Source: an uncultured Kiritimatiellota bacterium (GTDB lineage Bacteria; Verrucomicrobiota; Kiritimatiellia; RFP12; UBA1067). Taken from it: 5,053 nucleotides of DNA. Below are positions 1 to 5,053 of this stretch, piece after piece (position 1 is the first letter of the stretch; each line of letters begins with the position of its first letter). The stretch spans positions 1 through 5,053 of the forward strand of contig CAKTZA010000113.1 of the NCBI GenBank assembly GCA_934635045.1, given 5' to 3'. The position numbers and the translations under genes were made by a program. Below the pieces are notes generated by a model that saw only the letters and a program-made list of their open reading frames with translations, was not told the origin of the DNA and made no database searches.

Positions 1-73
1 GGGAAATCCGCACGTCCGGTTTGATGAGGGGGAAGTCGCATCGGCGAAGCCGAGGCGTGGGTCTCTACTCTAC
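1..73 (+). mobile_element. Group II intron, 3' end only (3' half of domain V, complete domain VI, 3' splice site)
   Basis: Group II introns are self-splicing retroelement RNAs. The window opens in the terminal GAAA loop of domain V (3-6), and the 3' strand that follows (CCGCACGTCCGGTTT, 8-22) has the usual domain V form with the ACG bulge region. Domain VI folds convincingly from 26 to 70: GAG 26-28 pairs with CTC 68-70, A67 is left bulged, 29-33 pair with 62-66 (with two G-U pairs), 37-39 with 55-57 and 41-45 with 49-53, closed by a GAA loop at 46-48. A67 lies 7 nt from the end when the intron is taken to finish at CTCTAC (73), which is the expected place for the branch-point adenosine and a normal AY terminus. 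The 5' domains, the catalytic AGC strand of domain V and any reverse transcriptase lie outside the window. Fold and terminus are seen; the exact boundary is inferred. Confidence 0.88.
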
Positions 74-682
74 AACACCACACCGAACACATCCACTGCC
101 ACGGTCGCCCGTGCGACAGCGCGCGGCCCGTACCGTCCGAACCTGACGTTCTACCATCCGAACGCCAAGGGCACGGGCTGTGCGCTCGCGATGAACCTCC
201 ATCCCGCGCACGATGACGTGGACGGCAGCATCATGATGAAGGTCGCGAACCAGTCGTCCGTCGGCGACAGCCGTGGGCCGAGACCGACCTACGCGCGATT
301 CGACTGGGAGCGCGCGATCTGCGTGAAGCTCGACTTCAACGACCTCTGCCAGATCCTGCAGGTCTTTCGCGGCGTCTGCGAGTCGGTCGGCGAGGGGCGC
401 GGCCTCTACCACCGCTCGCCCAAGGCGGCGACGCGCATCGTCCTGCGGCATCTCGTCGAGCCGGTCTCCGGCTACTCGCTTGAGCTCTACCGCACGCCGG
501 TCGGCGGCGGAGGCGAGTCGCGTGCGCACCTCCTCCTGACGGAGTCGGAGGCGTACGGGCTCTGCGAGGCGATTGCCGGCTCGATGTCCGTCATCTGCTT
601 CGGCATCCCGATGGTGATCGCGCACGACACCTCGGCCTATCAGGAAAGCGTCCGGGAGGCTCGCCATGTGGTCGCGGCGTGA
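74..682 (+). CDS. Hypothetical protein, 3' exon of a gene interrupted by the group II intron (5' partial)
   Basis: This frame is open from the start of the window, through the intron, to TGA at 680-682. From 74 it gives 202 residues. The first ATG (191) has no Shine-Dalgarno, and no GTG or TTG occurs in frame upstream of it, while the residues before it (RPNLTFYHPNAKGTG) look like ordinary folded protein. I therefore think the true start is in a 5' exon beyond the window. I do not recognise the family with certainty. The protein is soluble, with no signal or membrane segment. Alternating beta-type stretches (IMMKVANQ, RAICVKLDF, ATRIVLRHLV, YSLELYR, RAHLLLT) are followed by a helix-like end (ESEAYGLCEAIAGSMSVICFG). 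That order is reminiscent of PC4/Whirly/PUR-like single-strand nucleic-acid binders, but this is only a fold guess. It overlaps the nuclease-like gene downstream by 17 bp, which suggests translational coupling. Confidence 0.72.
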   Translation, partial: NTTPNTSTATVARATARGPYRPNLTFYHPNAKGTGCALAMNLHPAHDDVDGSIMMKVANQSSVGDSRGPRPTYARFDWERAICVKLDFNDLCQILQVFRGVCESVGEGRGLYHRSPKAATRIVLRHLVEPVSGYSLELYRTPVGGGGESRAHLLLTESEAYGLCEAIAGSMSVICFGIPMVIAHDTSAYQESVREARHVVAA

Positions 683-1100
683 GGCGGCGAACGTCGGCGT
701 CACGCGCGGCGCATGGGGCGAGGACGTCGCGGCGGACTTCCTGCGCCGGCGCGGCTACCTGATCGTCGACAGCAACGCCTGTCCCGTCGAGAAGGACCGG
801 CGGCTGGAGATCGATCTCGTCGCGTGGGACGAGGCGACGGACACGATGGTCTTCGTCGAGGTGAAGCAGCACGCGACGCTCACGCCCTACGGGCGGCGTC
901 TGCGCAGCGTGGACCGAAGCAAGCGCGTCAACTTGCGCCGCGCCTGCAACGCCTGGCGGCGCGTCAACAAGTGGCGCGGCAGCTTCCGGTTCGACGTGAT
1001 CGAGATCTACGGCACGCCCGAGGGCGGCCGCCCCGTCATCGACCACATCGAAAAGGTCAACCTCTTCGCGAAACCCAACCGCTTCGTAAAATGGGACTGA
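666..1100 (+). CDS. yraN: YraN/UPF0102 family predicted endonuclease-like protein
   Basis: The 144-residue protein matches the YraN family, which has a PD-(D/E)XK (Holliday-junction-resolvase-like) nuclease fold of unproven cellular role. The N-terminal helix carries the family pattern G-x-x-G-E (G15 to E19) followed by AADFLRRRGY. The active-site-like core is EIDLVA (E48, D50) and then VFVEVK (E65, K67). A late strand, RFDVIEI (108-114), and the IEKVNLF end (128-134) also fit. It is a little longer than the usual 115-130 residues, because of the loop around residues 38-46 and the C-terminal end. The start ATG at 666 is preceded by GGGAGG (654-659) at 6 nt and lies inside the end of the upstream gene. 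Its place between a possible nucleic-acid-binding protein and recA supports a DNA-processing role, but that is inference. Confidence 0.87.
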   Translation: MWSRREAANVGVTRGAWGEDVAADFLRRRGYLIVDSNACPVEKDRRLEIDLVAWDEATDTMVFVEVKQHATLTPYGRRLRSVDRSKRVNLRRACNAWRRVNKWRGSFRFDVIEIYGTPEGGRPVIDHIEKVNLFAKPNRFVKWD

Positions 1101-1121
1101 AAGGCAACGAAAAAGGAGTTT

Positions 1122-1157
1122 ATCGTCCTGCTCGTCTTACTTGTCCCATTCGTCCTA
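1122..1157 (+). repeat. Four tandem 9-nt repeats in the recA leader
   Basis: Four head-to-tail 9-mers are visible: ATCGTCCTG, CTCGTCTTA, CTTGTCCCA and TTCGTCCTA, consensus YTCGTCCTA with at most two mismatches each. Apart from G at position 4 and a purine at position 9, they are almost all pyrimidine. They sit in the non-coding 98-bp gap between the nuclease-like gene and recA. Their function is unknown: they could be a lineage-specific dispersed intergenic repeat or an unstructured leader segment. The arms do not form a hairpin. Confidence 0.75.
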
Positions 1158-1160
1158 TCC

Positions 1161-1181
1161 CAACTCCCAACTCTCAACCCA
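1161..1181 (+). repeat. Three tandem 7-nt repeats directly after the 9-nt array
   Basis: CAACTCC, CAACTCT and CAACCCA follow head to tail, three bases after the 9-mer array and just upstream of the recA ribosome-binding site. The stretch lacks G, and with the preceding array it makes a roughly 60-nt C/T-rich tract that should be single-stranded in the mRNA. A standby-site or translation-enhancer role is conceivable, but nothing in the sequence proves it. Confidence 0.6.
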
Positions 1182-1184
1182 AAG

Positions 1185-1190
1185 AAAGGA
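1185..1190 (+). promoter_or_regulatory. Ribosome-binding site of recA (decides the start)
   Basis: AAAGGA lies 8 nt before ATG 1199. The recA frame is open further upstream, with an ATG at 1091 inside the preceding gene, but that codon has no Shine-Dalgarno and the 36 added residues would be translated tandem repeats. The site therefore favours 1199. Confidence 0.75.
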
Positions 1191-1198
1191 ACCTGACC

Positions 1199-2218
1199 AT
1201 GAAACTGACAACGGCACTTGAAGAAGTCATGAAGACCATCCGCAAGGAATTCGGCGAGATGTCGATCCTGCGGCTCGGCGACGCGGCCGACCGCTCGGTC
1301 GAGGCGATCTCGACGGGCGCGCTCTCGCTTGACCTCGCGCTCGGCGTGGGCGGCCTCCCGCGCGGACGCATCGTCGAATGTTACGGGCATGAGTCGTCCG
1401 GCAAGACGACGCTCGCCCTGCATGTCGTCGCGAACGCCCAGAAGGCGGGCGGCACGGCCGCGTTCATCGACGCGGAGCATGCGCTCGACCCGACCTACGC
1501 GAGGAAGATCGGCGTCGATCTCGAAAACCTGATCGTCTCGCAGCCGAACTCCGGCGAGGAGGCGCTCACGATCTGCGAACAGCTCGTGCGCTCCGGCGCG
1601 ATCGATGTCGTGGTCGTCGATTCGGTCGCGGCCCTGACGCCGCAGGCGGAGATCGACGGCGACATGGGCGACGCCCACGTTGGCCTTCAGGCGCGGCTTA
1701 TGTCGCAGGCGATGCGCAAGCTCACCTCGACGCTTGCGCAGACGAAGACGCTCTGCATCTTCACGAACCAGGTGCGCGAGAAGATCGGCGTCATGTTCGG
1801 CAACCCCGAGACGACGCCCGGCGGCAAGGCGCTCAAGTTCTACGCGACCTGCCGGCTGCAGGTCCAGCGCATCGGCGCGATCAAGAGCGCGTCCGGCGAA
1901 GTCGTCGGCAACCGCACGCGCGTCAAGGTCGTCAAGAACAAGGTCGCCGCGCCGTTCACCGAGGCCGAGTTCGACATTCTCTACTCGTGCGGCATCTCGC
2001 GCGAAGGGTCGATCCTCGACGCGGCACTCGCGCGCGGTCTCGTCGAGAAGCGCGGCAGCTGGCTCGCCTTCGGCGACCGTCAGCTCGGCCAGGGGCAGCT
2101 CGCCGCCATCGCGTTCCTGAAGGAGCATCAGGAGGTCGCGGACGAACTCGTTGCCGGCGTCCGCGAGAAGGCGTCGGCCGCCGGCGGGAGGGAGGCGTCA
2201 TGGCGGGTCTCGGCCTGA
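1199..2218 (+). CDS. recA: Recombinase RecA
   Basis: RecA is the ATP-dependent strand-exchange protein of homologous recombination, and it activates LexA autocleavage where an SOS system exists. The 339-residue product has the full core: N-terminal oligomerisation helix (about 3-20), the ISTGALSLDLALG segment (37-49), Walker A GHESSGKTT (63-71, K69), catalytic glutamate E93 in AEHALDP, Walker B VVVVDS (137-142), loop L1 around 150-162, and the NQVREKIG to TPGG L2 DNA-binding loop (190-209, with the switch glutamine Q191). The C-terminal domain ends with FGDRQLGQGQ and a short tail. Two features stand out. Walker A has His64 where Pro is usual, and the last 15 or so residues (GGREASWRVSA) lack the acidic tail typical of many RecAs because they are encoded partly in the overlap with the next gene. 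Downstream, the DUF2851 gene overlaps by 19 bp. No LexA-box-like palindrome was seen upstream. Confidence 0.98.
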   Translation: MKLTTALEEVMKTIRKEFGEMSILRLGDAADRSVEAISTGALSLDLALGVGGLPRGRIVECYGHESSGKTTLALHVVANAQKAGGTAAFIDAEHALDPTYARKIGVDLENLIVSQPNSGEEALTICEQLVRSGAIDVVVVDSVAALTPQAEIDGDMGDAHVGLQARLMSQAMRKLTSTLAQTKTLCIFTNQVREKIGVMFGNPETTPGGKALKFYATCRLQVQRIGAIKSASGEVVGNRTRVKVVKNKVAAPFTEAEFDILYSCGISREGSILDAALARGLVEKRGSWLAFGDRQLGQGQLAAIAFLKEHQEVADELVAGVREKASAAGGREASWRVSA

Positions 2219-3426
2219 CGGAGCGGCACGTCCAGGCGATCTGGTACGACGCGGCCCTCCGCCCCAAGCGCCTCGTGACGCGGCGCGGCAGCGAGGTCAT
2301 TGTCGTGAGCCCGGGCGAATGGAATCTCGGCCCCGGCCCCGACTTCCGGCGCGCCGTGCTGGAGGTCGGCGCGGAACGACGGCGGGTCGTGGGCGACGTC
2401 GAGGTGCATCTGGCGCCCGGCGACTGGGATTTCCACCGGCATGGCGCCGACCCGAACTACCGAAACGTCATCGCGCACGTGACATGGGGCGGCGGGCCGG
2501 TGCCGACCTCGCTGCCGGCGGGCGCAATCTCCATCTGGCTCGGACGCTTCGTGACGGCCGACCTGTCATTCGCGCCCGAGCAGATCGACCTCGCGGCCTA
2601 TCCCTTCGCCCGCCTTCCGCTCGACGGACGCCCCTGCGAACGGCGCTTCGGAAGCGACCCCGACGGCGCGAGGGCCGTGCTGGCCGCCGCCGGGCGCCAT
2701 CGTCTGCGGATGAAGGCGCGGCGGCTGGCGGGGCGGCTCTGCGAACGCGCACGAAGCGCCGCCGGACGCGCAACGGGCGCGCTGGCAGCGGCGCGGCGGC
2801 AGGTCTTCTACGAGGAGGTCATGACGGCGCTTGGTTACGCAAAGAACGCCGCACCGTTTCGCCACGTGGCCGAGCGTGTCCCGCTGGACGCCTTGCCGCG
2901 CGAAATGGCGGCGGCGCGGACGGCCCTTCTCGTCGCAGGGGCGTTCGAGACATGGGAGCGGGCGGGGCTGCGGCCGTGGAATGCGCCGGAAAGCCGTCTC
3001 GCGCACGCGGCGGAAGCCTTCACGGAGACGCCCGTGATGAAACTGTGCGAGGTGCGCGACTTCTCGCGGGCGGCATGCCGCCAGATGGTCGCCGCGATGT
3101 GCGGCGCGCGGCGCAGGAACGAGGACGGCCTGCGGGAGCGCTGCATGGGGCGAGGCCGCGCGGCGGCAATCCTCGCGAACGTGATCGCGCCGTTCGCGCT
3201 CGCCGAGGAGCGGACGGAGGACGTGCCGGACTGGCTGCCGCCGGAAGACGTGTCGGAGCCTGTCCGCCTGACGGCGTTTCGCCTGTTCGGCCGCGACCAC
3301 AATCCGGCGGCGTTCTATGCGACGAACGGGCTGCTCATTCAGGGTCTGCTCCAGATTCACCGCGATTGCTGCCTGCCGCTTTACCCCGACTGCGCGCCCT
3401 GTCCGCTGATGCGTCAGCCAGGCTGA
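2200..3426 (+). CDS. DUF2851 family protein
   Basis: The 408-residue protein has the marks of DUF2851, a family of unknown biochemical function. The N-terminus has TERHVQAIWYD (7-17), then SPGEWNLGPGPDFRRAVLEV (37-56) and the invariant-looking GDVEVHLAPGDWDFHRHGADPNY (65-87) with several Asp/His/Glu residues. The middle has a FYEEVMTALGYAKN block (203-216), and GRGRAAAILANVIAPFALA (318-336) comes late. The end is cysteine-rich, C390, C391, C398 and C401 in CCLPLYPDCAPC, perhaps a small metal site. No signal peptide or membrane segment is seen. ATG 2200 has a strong GGAGG (2191-2195, 4 nt away) inside recA, so translation is probably coupled to RecA. The GDVE/DW/H residues look enzyme-like, and the recA neighbourhood hints at DNA metabolism, but both are inference. 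It ends tail to tail with the minus-strand regulator, overlapping it by 13 bp. Confidence 0.88.
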   Translation: MAGLGLTERHVQAIWYDAALRPKRLVTRRGSEVIVVSPGEWNLGPGPDFRRAVLEVGAERRRVVGDVEVHLAPGDWDFHRHGADPNYRNVIAHVTWGGGPVPTSLPAGAISIWLGRFVTADLSFAPEQIDLAAYPFARLPLDGRPCERRFGSDPDGARAVLAAAGRHRLRMKARRLAGRLCERARSAAGRATGALAAARRQVFYEEVMTALGYAKNAAPFRHVAERVPLDALPREMAAARTALLVAGAFETWERAGLRPWNAPESRLAHAAEAFTETPVMKLCEVRDFSRAACRQMVAAMCGARRRNEDGLRERCMGRGRAAAILANVIAPFALAEERTEDVPDWLPPEDVSEPVRLTAFRLFGRDHNPAAFYATNGLLIQGLLQIHRDCCLPLYPDCAPCPLMRQPG

Positions 3427-4598
3427 GCGTGATGGCGCGCAGGCTCAAGCCGAACATGCGCCTCTCGCCATTTGGAGGGGGTGGTGTTCAGGCGTTCGCG
3501 GAAGAGGTGGGCCATCCGTTCCAATGAGGCAAAGCCCGCCTTTTCTGCGATTTCCGTGATGCGCCGTGTCGGGTCTTTCAGCAGTTCCTGTGCGGCTTGA
3601 AGACGGGTCTCGATCAGGATGTCCTGCACGGACTGGCCGTAGCAGGTTCGGAATCGCGTCCGCAGCAGGGACGGCGACACCTTGAGGTGCGTGGCGACGC
3701 GCGCGACCGTGAGACCTTCGCGGACGTGTTCGCGGATGTAGGCGAGCGCCTGTTCGACGAGATGTCCGGCGGGCGGAATCGTTCGCGTGGAGGCCCGCTC
3801 GACGAGATCCTTGGACGGAATGAAGATCTCGTTGCCGGGCTTTCGAGTCTTCATCAGCCGGTGCAGCTCCTCGGCGGCACGTCGCCCCATCTCCGTGTGA
3901 TCGGGCTGGATGCTGGAGAGCGCGGGTCGGCAGGATTTGCAGAGGAGTTCGTCATTGTCGACGCCGAGAATGGCGACTTGGTTCGGAACCGAGAGCCGGA
4001 GTCGGCGACAGGCGTTGAAGACCGCCTCGGCCATCAGGTCGGTCGAAAGCATGACGGCGGCGGGTTTCGGAAGGTCGCGCAGCCAGTCCGCCAGCGTCGC
4101 CTGTGCGGGATTGAACACGTGCGGATGAATGGCGTGCCGGGACAGTTCGAGGTCGAAGCCTCGGCAGCGGTAGGTGCCCCAGAAGTTCTTCGCGAACTCC
4201 CGCACGAAGCCGTAGGCGCGGAACGCACCTCTCGAGCGGAAGTAGCGCGCACCCTGCCGACCGATGGCGAGGTCGTCATTGTGGACGAGGGCGATGGGCG
4301 CGTCCGGCGGCCGCACCCAGTCGGGCGGAGCGTTGTTCAGCACGACGGGCAGTCCGCTGTTCACGAGCGCGTCGAAGCCGGCGGTGCGGACGGTGAGGCC
4401 CGTGATCACGCCGTCGACGCTCCTGCGCAGGGCGTTCTGGACAAAGCGCGGCGTGAGGCCGCGTACGGTCTTGCCCAGCGGATCGGGCAGGATCGTCAGG
4501 TTCCAGTCGCGCTGCGTGTTCGCGTATTCAAGCACGCCGATCATGCACTCGCGCATGGCGATGGTCTGGGACGAAAGCGAAAGGACGATGTTTTTCAC
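3414..4598 (-). CDS. XylR-like transcriptional regulator (LacI-type sensor domain + AraC-type HTH)
   Basis: From GTG 4598 the product is 394 residues, the normal length of XylR-type regulators (E. coli XylR is 392). Residues 1-270 form a periplasmic-binding-protein-like sugar sensor: VKNIVLSLSS at the start, GVITGL (63-68), VVLNNA (85-90), HNDDLAIGRQGARYF (106-120), MLSTDLMAEAVFNAC (183-197), and LGVDNDELLCKSCRPALSSIQPD (211-233), which is the clearest XylR signature. Residues 278-382 are the AraC DNA-binding domain, with HTH1 around 296-321 and HTH2 around 347-378 (ITEIAEKAGF to TPSKWREA). The frame is open up to 4760, but the promoter at 4629-4637 lies inside that extension and no homologous residues precede V1, so GTG 4598 is preferred. 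ATG 4556 is the alternative. The start has no Shine-Dalgarno, only an A/C-rich leader. It is divergent from the secreted-protein gene, its likely target. The ligand is unknown. Confidence 0.92.
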   Translation of the reverse strand: MKNIVLSLSSQTIAMRECMIGVLEYANTQRDWNLTILPDPLGKTVRGLTPRFVQNALRRSVDGVITGLTVRTAGFDALVNSGLPVVLNNAPPDWVRPPDAPIALVHNDDLAIGRQGARYFRSRGAFRAYGFVREFAKNFWGTYRCRGFDLELSRHAIHPHVFNPAQATLADWLRDLPKPAAVMLSTDLMAEAVFNACRRLRLSVPNQVAILGVDNDELLCKSCRPALSSIQPDHTEMGRRAAEELHRLMKTRKPGNEIFIPSKDLVERASTRTIPPAGHLVEQALAYIREHVREGLTVARVATHLKVSPSLLRTRFRTCYGQSVQDILIETRLQAAQELLKDPTRRITEIAEKAGFASLERMAHLFRERLNTTPSKWREAHVRLEPARHHAQPG

Positions 4599-4628
4599 GT
4601 TGTTTTGATTGGCGACGAACGACGCCGC

Positions 4629-4637
4629 ATTATACCA
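4629..4637 (-). promoter_or_regulatory. Extended -10 promoter of the XylR-like gene
   Basis: Read on the minus strand, TGG-TATAAT is a perfect extended -10 element (TGnTATAAT). No good -35 hexamer lies 15-19 bp upstream, as is common for extended -10 promoters. Transcription would begin near 4622, leaving a leader of about 24 nt before GTG 4598. Confidence 0.65.
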
Positions 4638-4661
4638 TATCCCGCAAGAGGCTGCGTTCTG

Positions 4662-4675
4662 TGACGATTTCGGCA
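4662..4675. promoter_or_regulatory. Candidate operator 2 (imperfect 14-bp palindrome)
   Basis: TGACG-ATTT-CGGCA is a palindrome with one mismatched pair. Read on the minus strand it matches operator 1 at 11 of 14 positions. It lies just upstream of the -35 region of the minus-strand promoter, centred about 47 bp before its expected start. Confidence 0.5.
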
Positions 4676-4684
4676 AATAACTCT

Positions 4685-4698
4685 TGTCGAAAACGACA
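4685..4698. promoter_or_regulatory. Candidate operator 1 (perfect 14-bp palindrome)
   Basis: TGTCG-AAAA-CGACA has perfect 5-bp arms. Its centre is 23 bp from that of the related palindrome and about 42 bp before the expected start of the secreted-protein transcript, where an AraC/XylR-type activator would contact polymerase at a promoter without a -35 box. A LacI-like repressor reading is possible too. The arms could form a short hairpin, but the site precedes the expected transcript start. Confidence 0.58.
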
Positions 4699-4718
4699 GT
4701 CACGGGCGGATGGTTTGA

Positions 4719-4727
4719 TGGTATAAT
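4719..4727 (+). promoter_or_regulatory. Extended -10 promoter of the secreted-protein gene
   Basis: TGG-TATAAT is the same extended -10 core as on the opposite strand. The -35 position (about 4699-4704, GTCACG) is poor, consistent with dependence on an activator bound at 4685-4698. The expected transcript start is near 4734, giving a leader of about 47 nt. Confidence 0.68.
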
Positions 4728-4780
4728 ACGCGCCAACGCATAAGCATACCCTAAAAGCAAAAGACGAGGACATCAACAAA

Positions 4781-5053
4781 ATGAAGCGATTGATGTTTGG
4801 CATGGCAGTGGCGACGGCCGTTTCGCTGACGCACGCGGCAGACCTGACGATTGGCGTCGGCGAGTCCGAGACGCTTTCGGGCACGCAGACGTTTGACCGC
4901 ATCTTCTGCAACGGCGCGCTGTCGATCGCGGAGGATGCCGAGATTTCCTGCACGTCGTTCTGCATGGCGTCCGGCGTCGTCGCGAACGTGTCCGTCACGC
5001 TTGGCAACAACGCGAAGCTCCTCATGCCCCAGGGGGGGGGGGGGGGGGGGGGG
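4781..5053 (+). CDS. Secreted protein of unknown function, N-terminal fragment
   Basis: ATG 4781 follows GAGGA (4766-4770) at 10 nt. The first 19 residues are a Sec signal peptide: basic MKR, hydrophobic LMFGMAVATAVSL, then THA before Ala-Asp as a signal-peptidase I site. The mature part is rich in small, beta-type residues and turns (LTIGVGESETLSGTQTF, ALSIAEDAEISC, VSVTLGNNAKLLM), which resembles the opening of beta-helix or autotransporter-like passenger proteins with short repeats. It has three cysteines (43, 54 and 58). Only about 84 residues are credible, because after Gln84 the frame becomes seven glycines read from the terminal G run. It is divergent from the XylR-like regulator, so it may be induced by a carbohydrate-type signal. 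No enzyme domain is reached, so the function stays open (surface protein, adhesin or polysaccharide-related). Confidence 0.75.
   Translation, partial: MKRLMFGMAVATAVSLTHAADLTIGVGESETLSGTQTFDRIFCNGALSIAEDAEISCTSFCMASGVVANVSVTLGNNAKLLMPQGGGGGGG
5032..5053 (+). repeat. Terminal 22-nt homopolymer of G
   Basis: The last 22 bases are all G and end the window. A G run of this length at a contig end is typical of no-signal calls in two-colour sequencing, or of unresolved assembly. A real phase-variable G tract in a surface-protein gene is the alternative, but no sequence on the far side is available to support it. Confidence 0.85.

Noticed and set aside
1091..1198. A 36-residue N-terminal extension of RecA from ATG 1091
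   Set aside because: No Shine-Dalgarno, it overlaps the end of the nuclease gene, and it would translate the tandem repeats; RecA homology begins at 1199.
1007..2128. A 373-codon open frame on the minus strand, opposite recA
   Set aside because: It is a GC-rich shadow of recA with Arg/Ala/Asp-rich, family-less sequence; recA is certain on the other strand.
2566..3360. A 264-codon minus-strand open frame opposite DUF2851
   Set aside because: Shadow of a recognised family; Arg-rich sequence without recognisable motifs.
3432..3471. Inverted repeat ATGGCG...CGCCAT near the convergent gene ends as a terminator
   Set aside because: The arms are only 6 bp with a 28-nt loop, there is no T run, and it lies in the coding end of the regulator.
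3597..4664. A 355-codon open frame on the plus strand opposite the regulator
   Set aside because: The minus strand encodes a full-length XylR-type protein with all expected motifs; the plus frame is low-complexity shadow sequence.
4599..4760. A longer regulator starting at ATG 4760
   Set aside because: The extension contains the likely promoter and both operators, and it exceeds the family length.
4630..5025. A 131-codon minus-strand open frame covering the divergent region and the secreted-protein gene
   Set aside because: It crosses both promoters and the operators, and is antisense to a gene with a ribosome-binding site and signal peptide.

Overview
The window is 5,053 bases of GC-rich bacterial DNA and looks like a complete short contig. 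It begins inside the catalytic domain V of a group II intron, a multicopy element that often breaks assemblies, and it ends in a run of 22 G. No taxon can be proved from the sequence alone. A RecA followed by a DUF2851 protein, a XylR-type (LacI-like sensor plus AraC DNA-binding domain) regulator and a secreted protein that starts like a repeat-rich passenger fit a Verrucomicrobiota/Kiritimatiellota-like (PVC group) bacterium, perhaps from an uncultured gut or environmental genome. That placement is inference.

Left part (1-1100): the 3' end of the intron (1-73) abuts, without a stop codon, the 3' exon of an unrecognised, probably single-domain protein gene (74-682). That gene has no plausible start of its own, so the intron appears to sit inside it. 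It overlaps by 17 bp a YraN/UPF0102-family predicted nuclease gene (666-1100).

Middle (1101-3426): a 98-bp leader carries two consecutive short tandem repeats, four 9-mers and then three 7-mers, and is followed by recA (1199-2218). RecA overlaps by 19 bp a DUF2851 gene (2200-3426). The four same-strand genes look like one transcription unit with a nucleic-acid or recombination theme. I see no SOS box or recognisable promoter for recA.

Right part (3414-5053): a XylR-like regulator runs on the minus strand, tail to tail with DUF2851 and overlapping it by 13 bp. It is divergently transcribed from a secreted-protein gene (4781 to the edge). The 182-bp divergent region is the most interesting regulatory piece. 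It has two outward-facing extended -10 promoters with the same core, and between them two related 14-bp palindromes (TGNCG-N4-CGNCA) 23 bp apart, which are good candidates for the regulator's operators. The secreted protein starts with a signal peptide and a beta-rich stretch, then runs into the terminal poly-G, which is probably a sequencing or assembly artefact.
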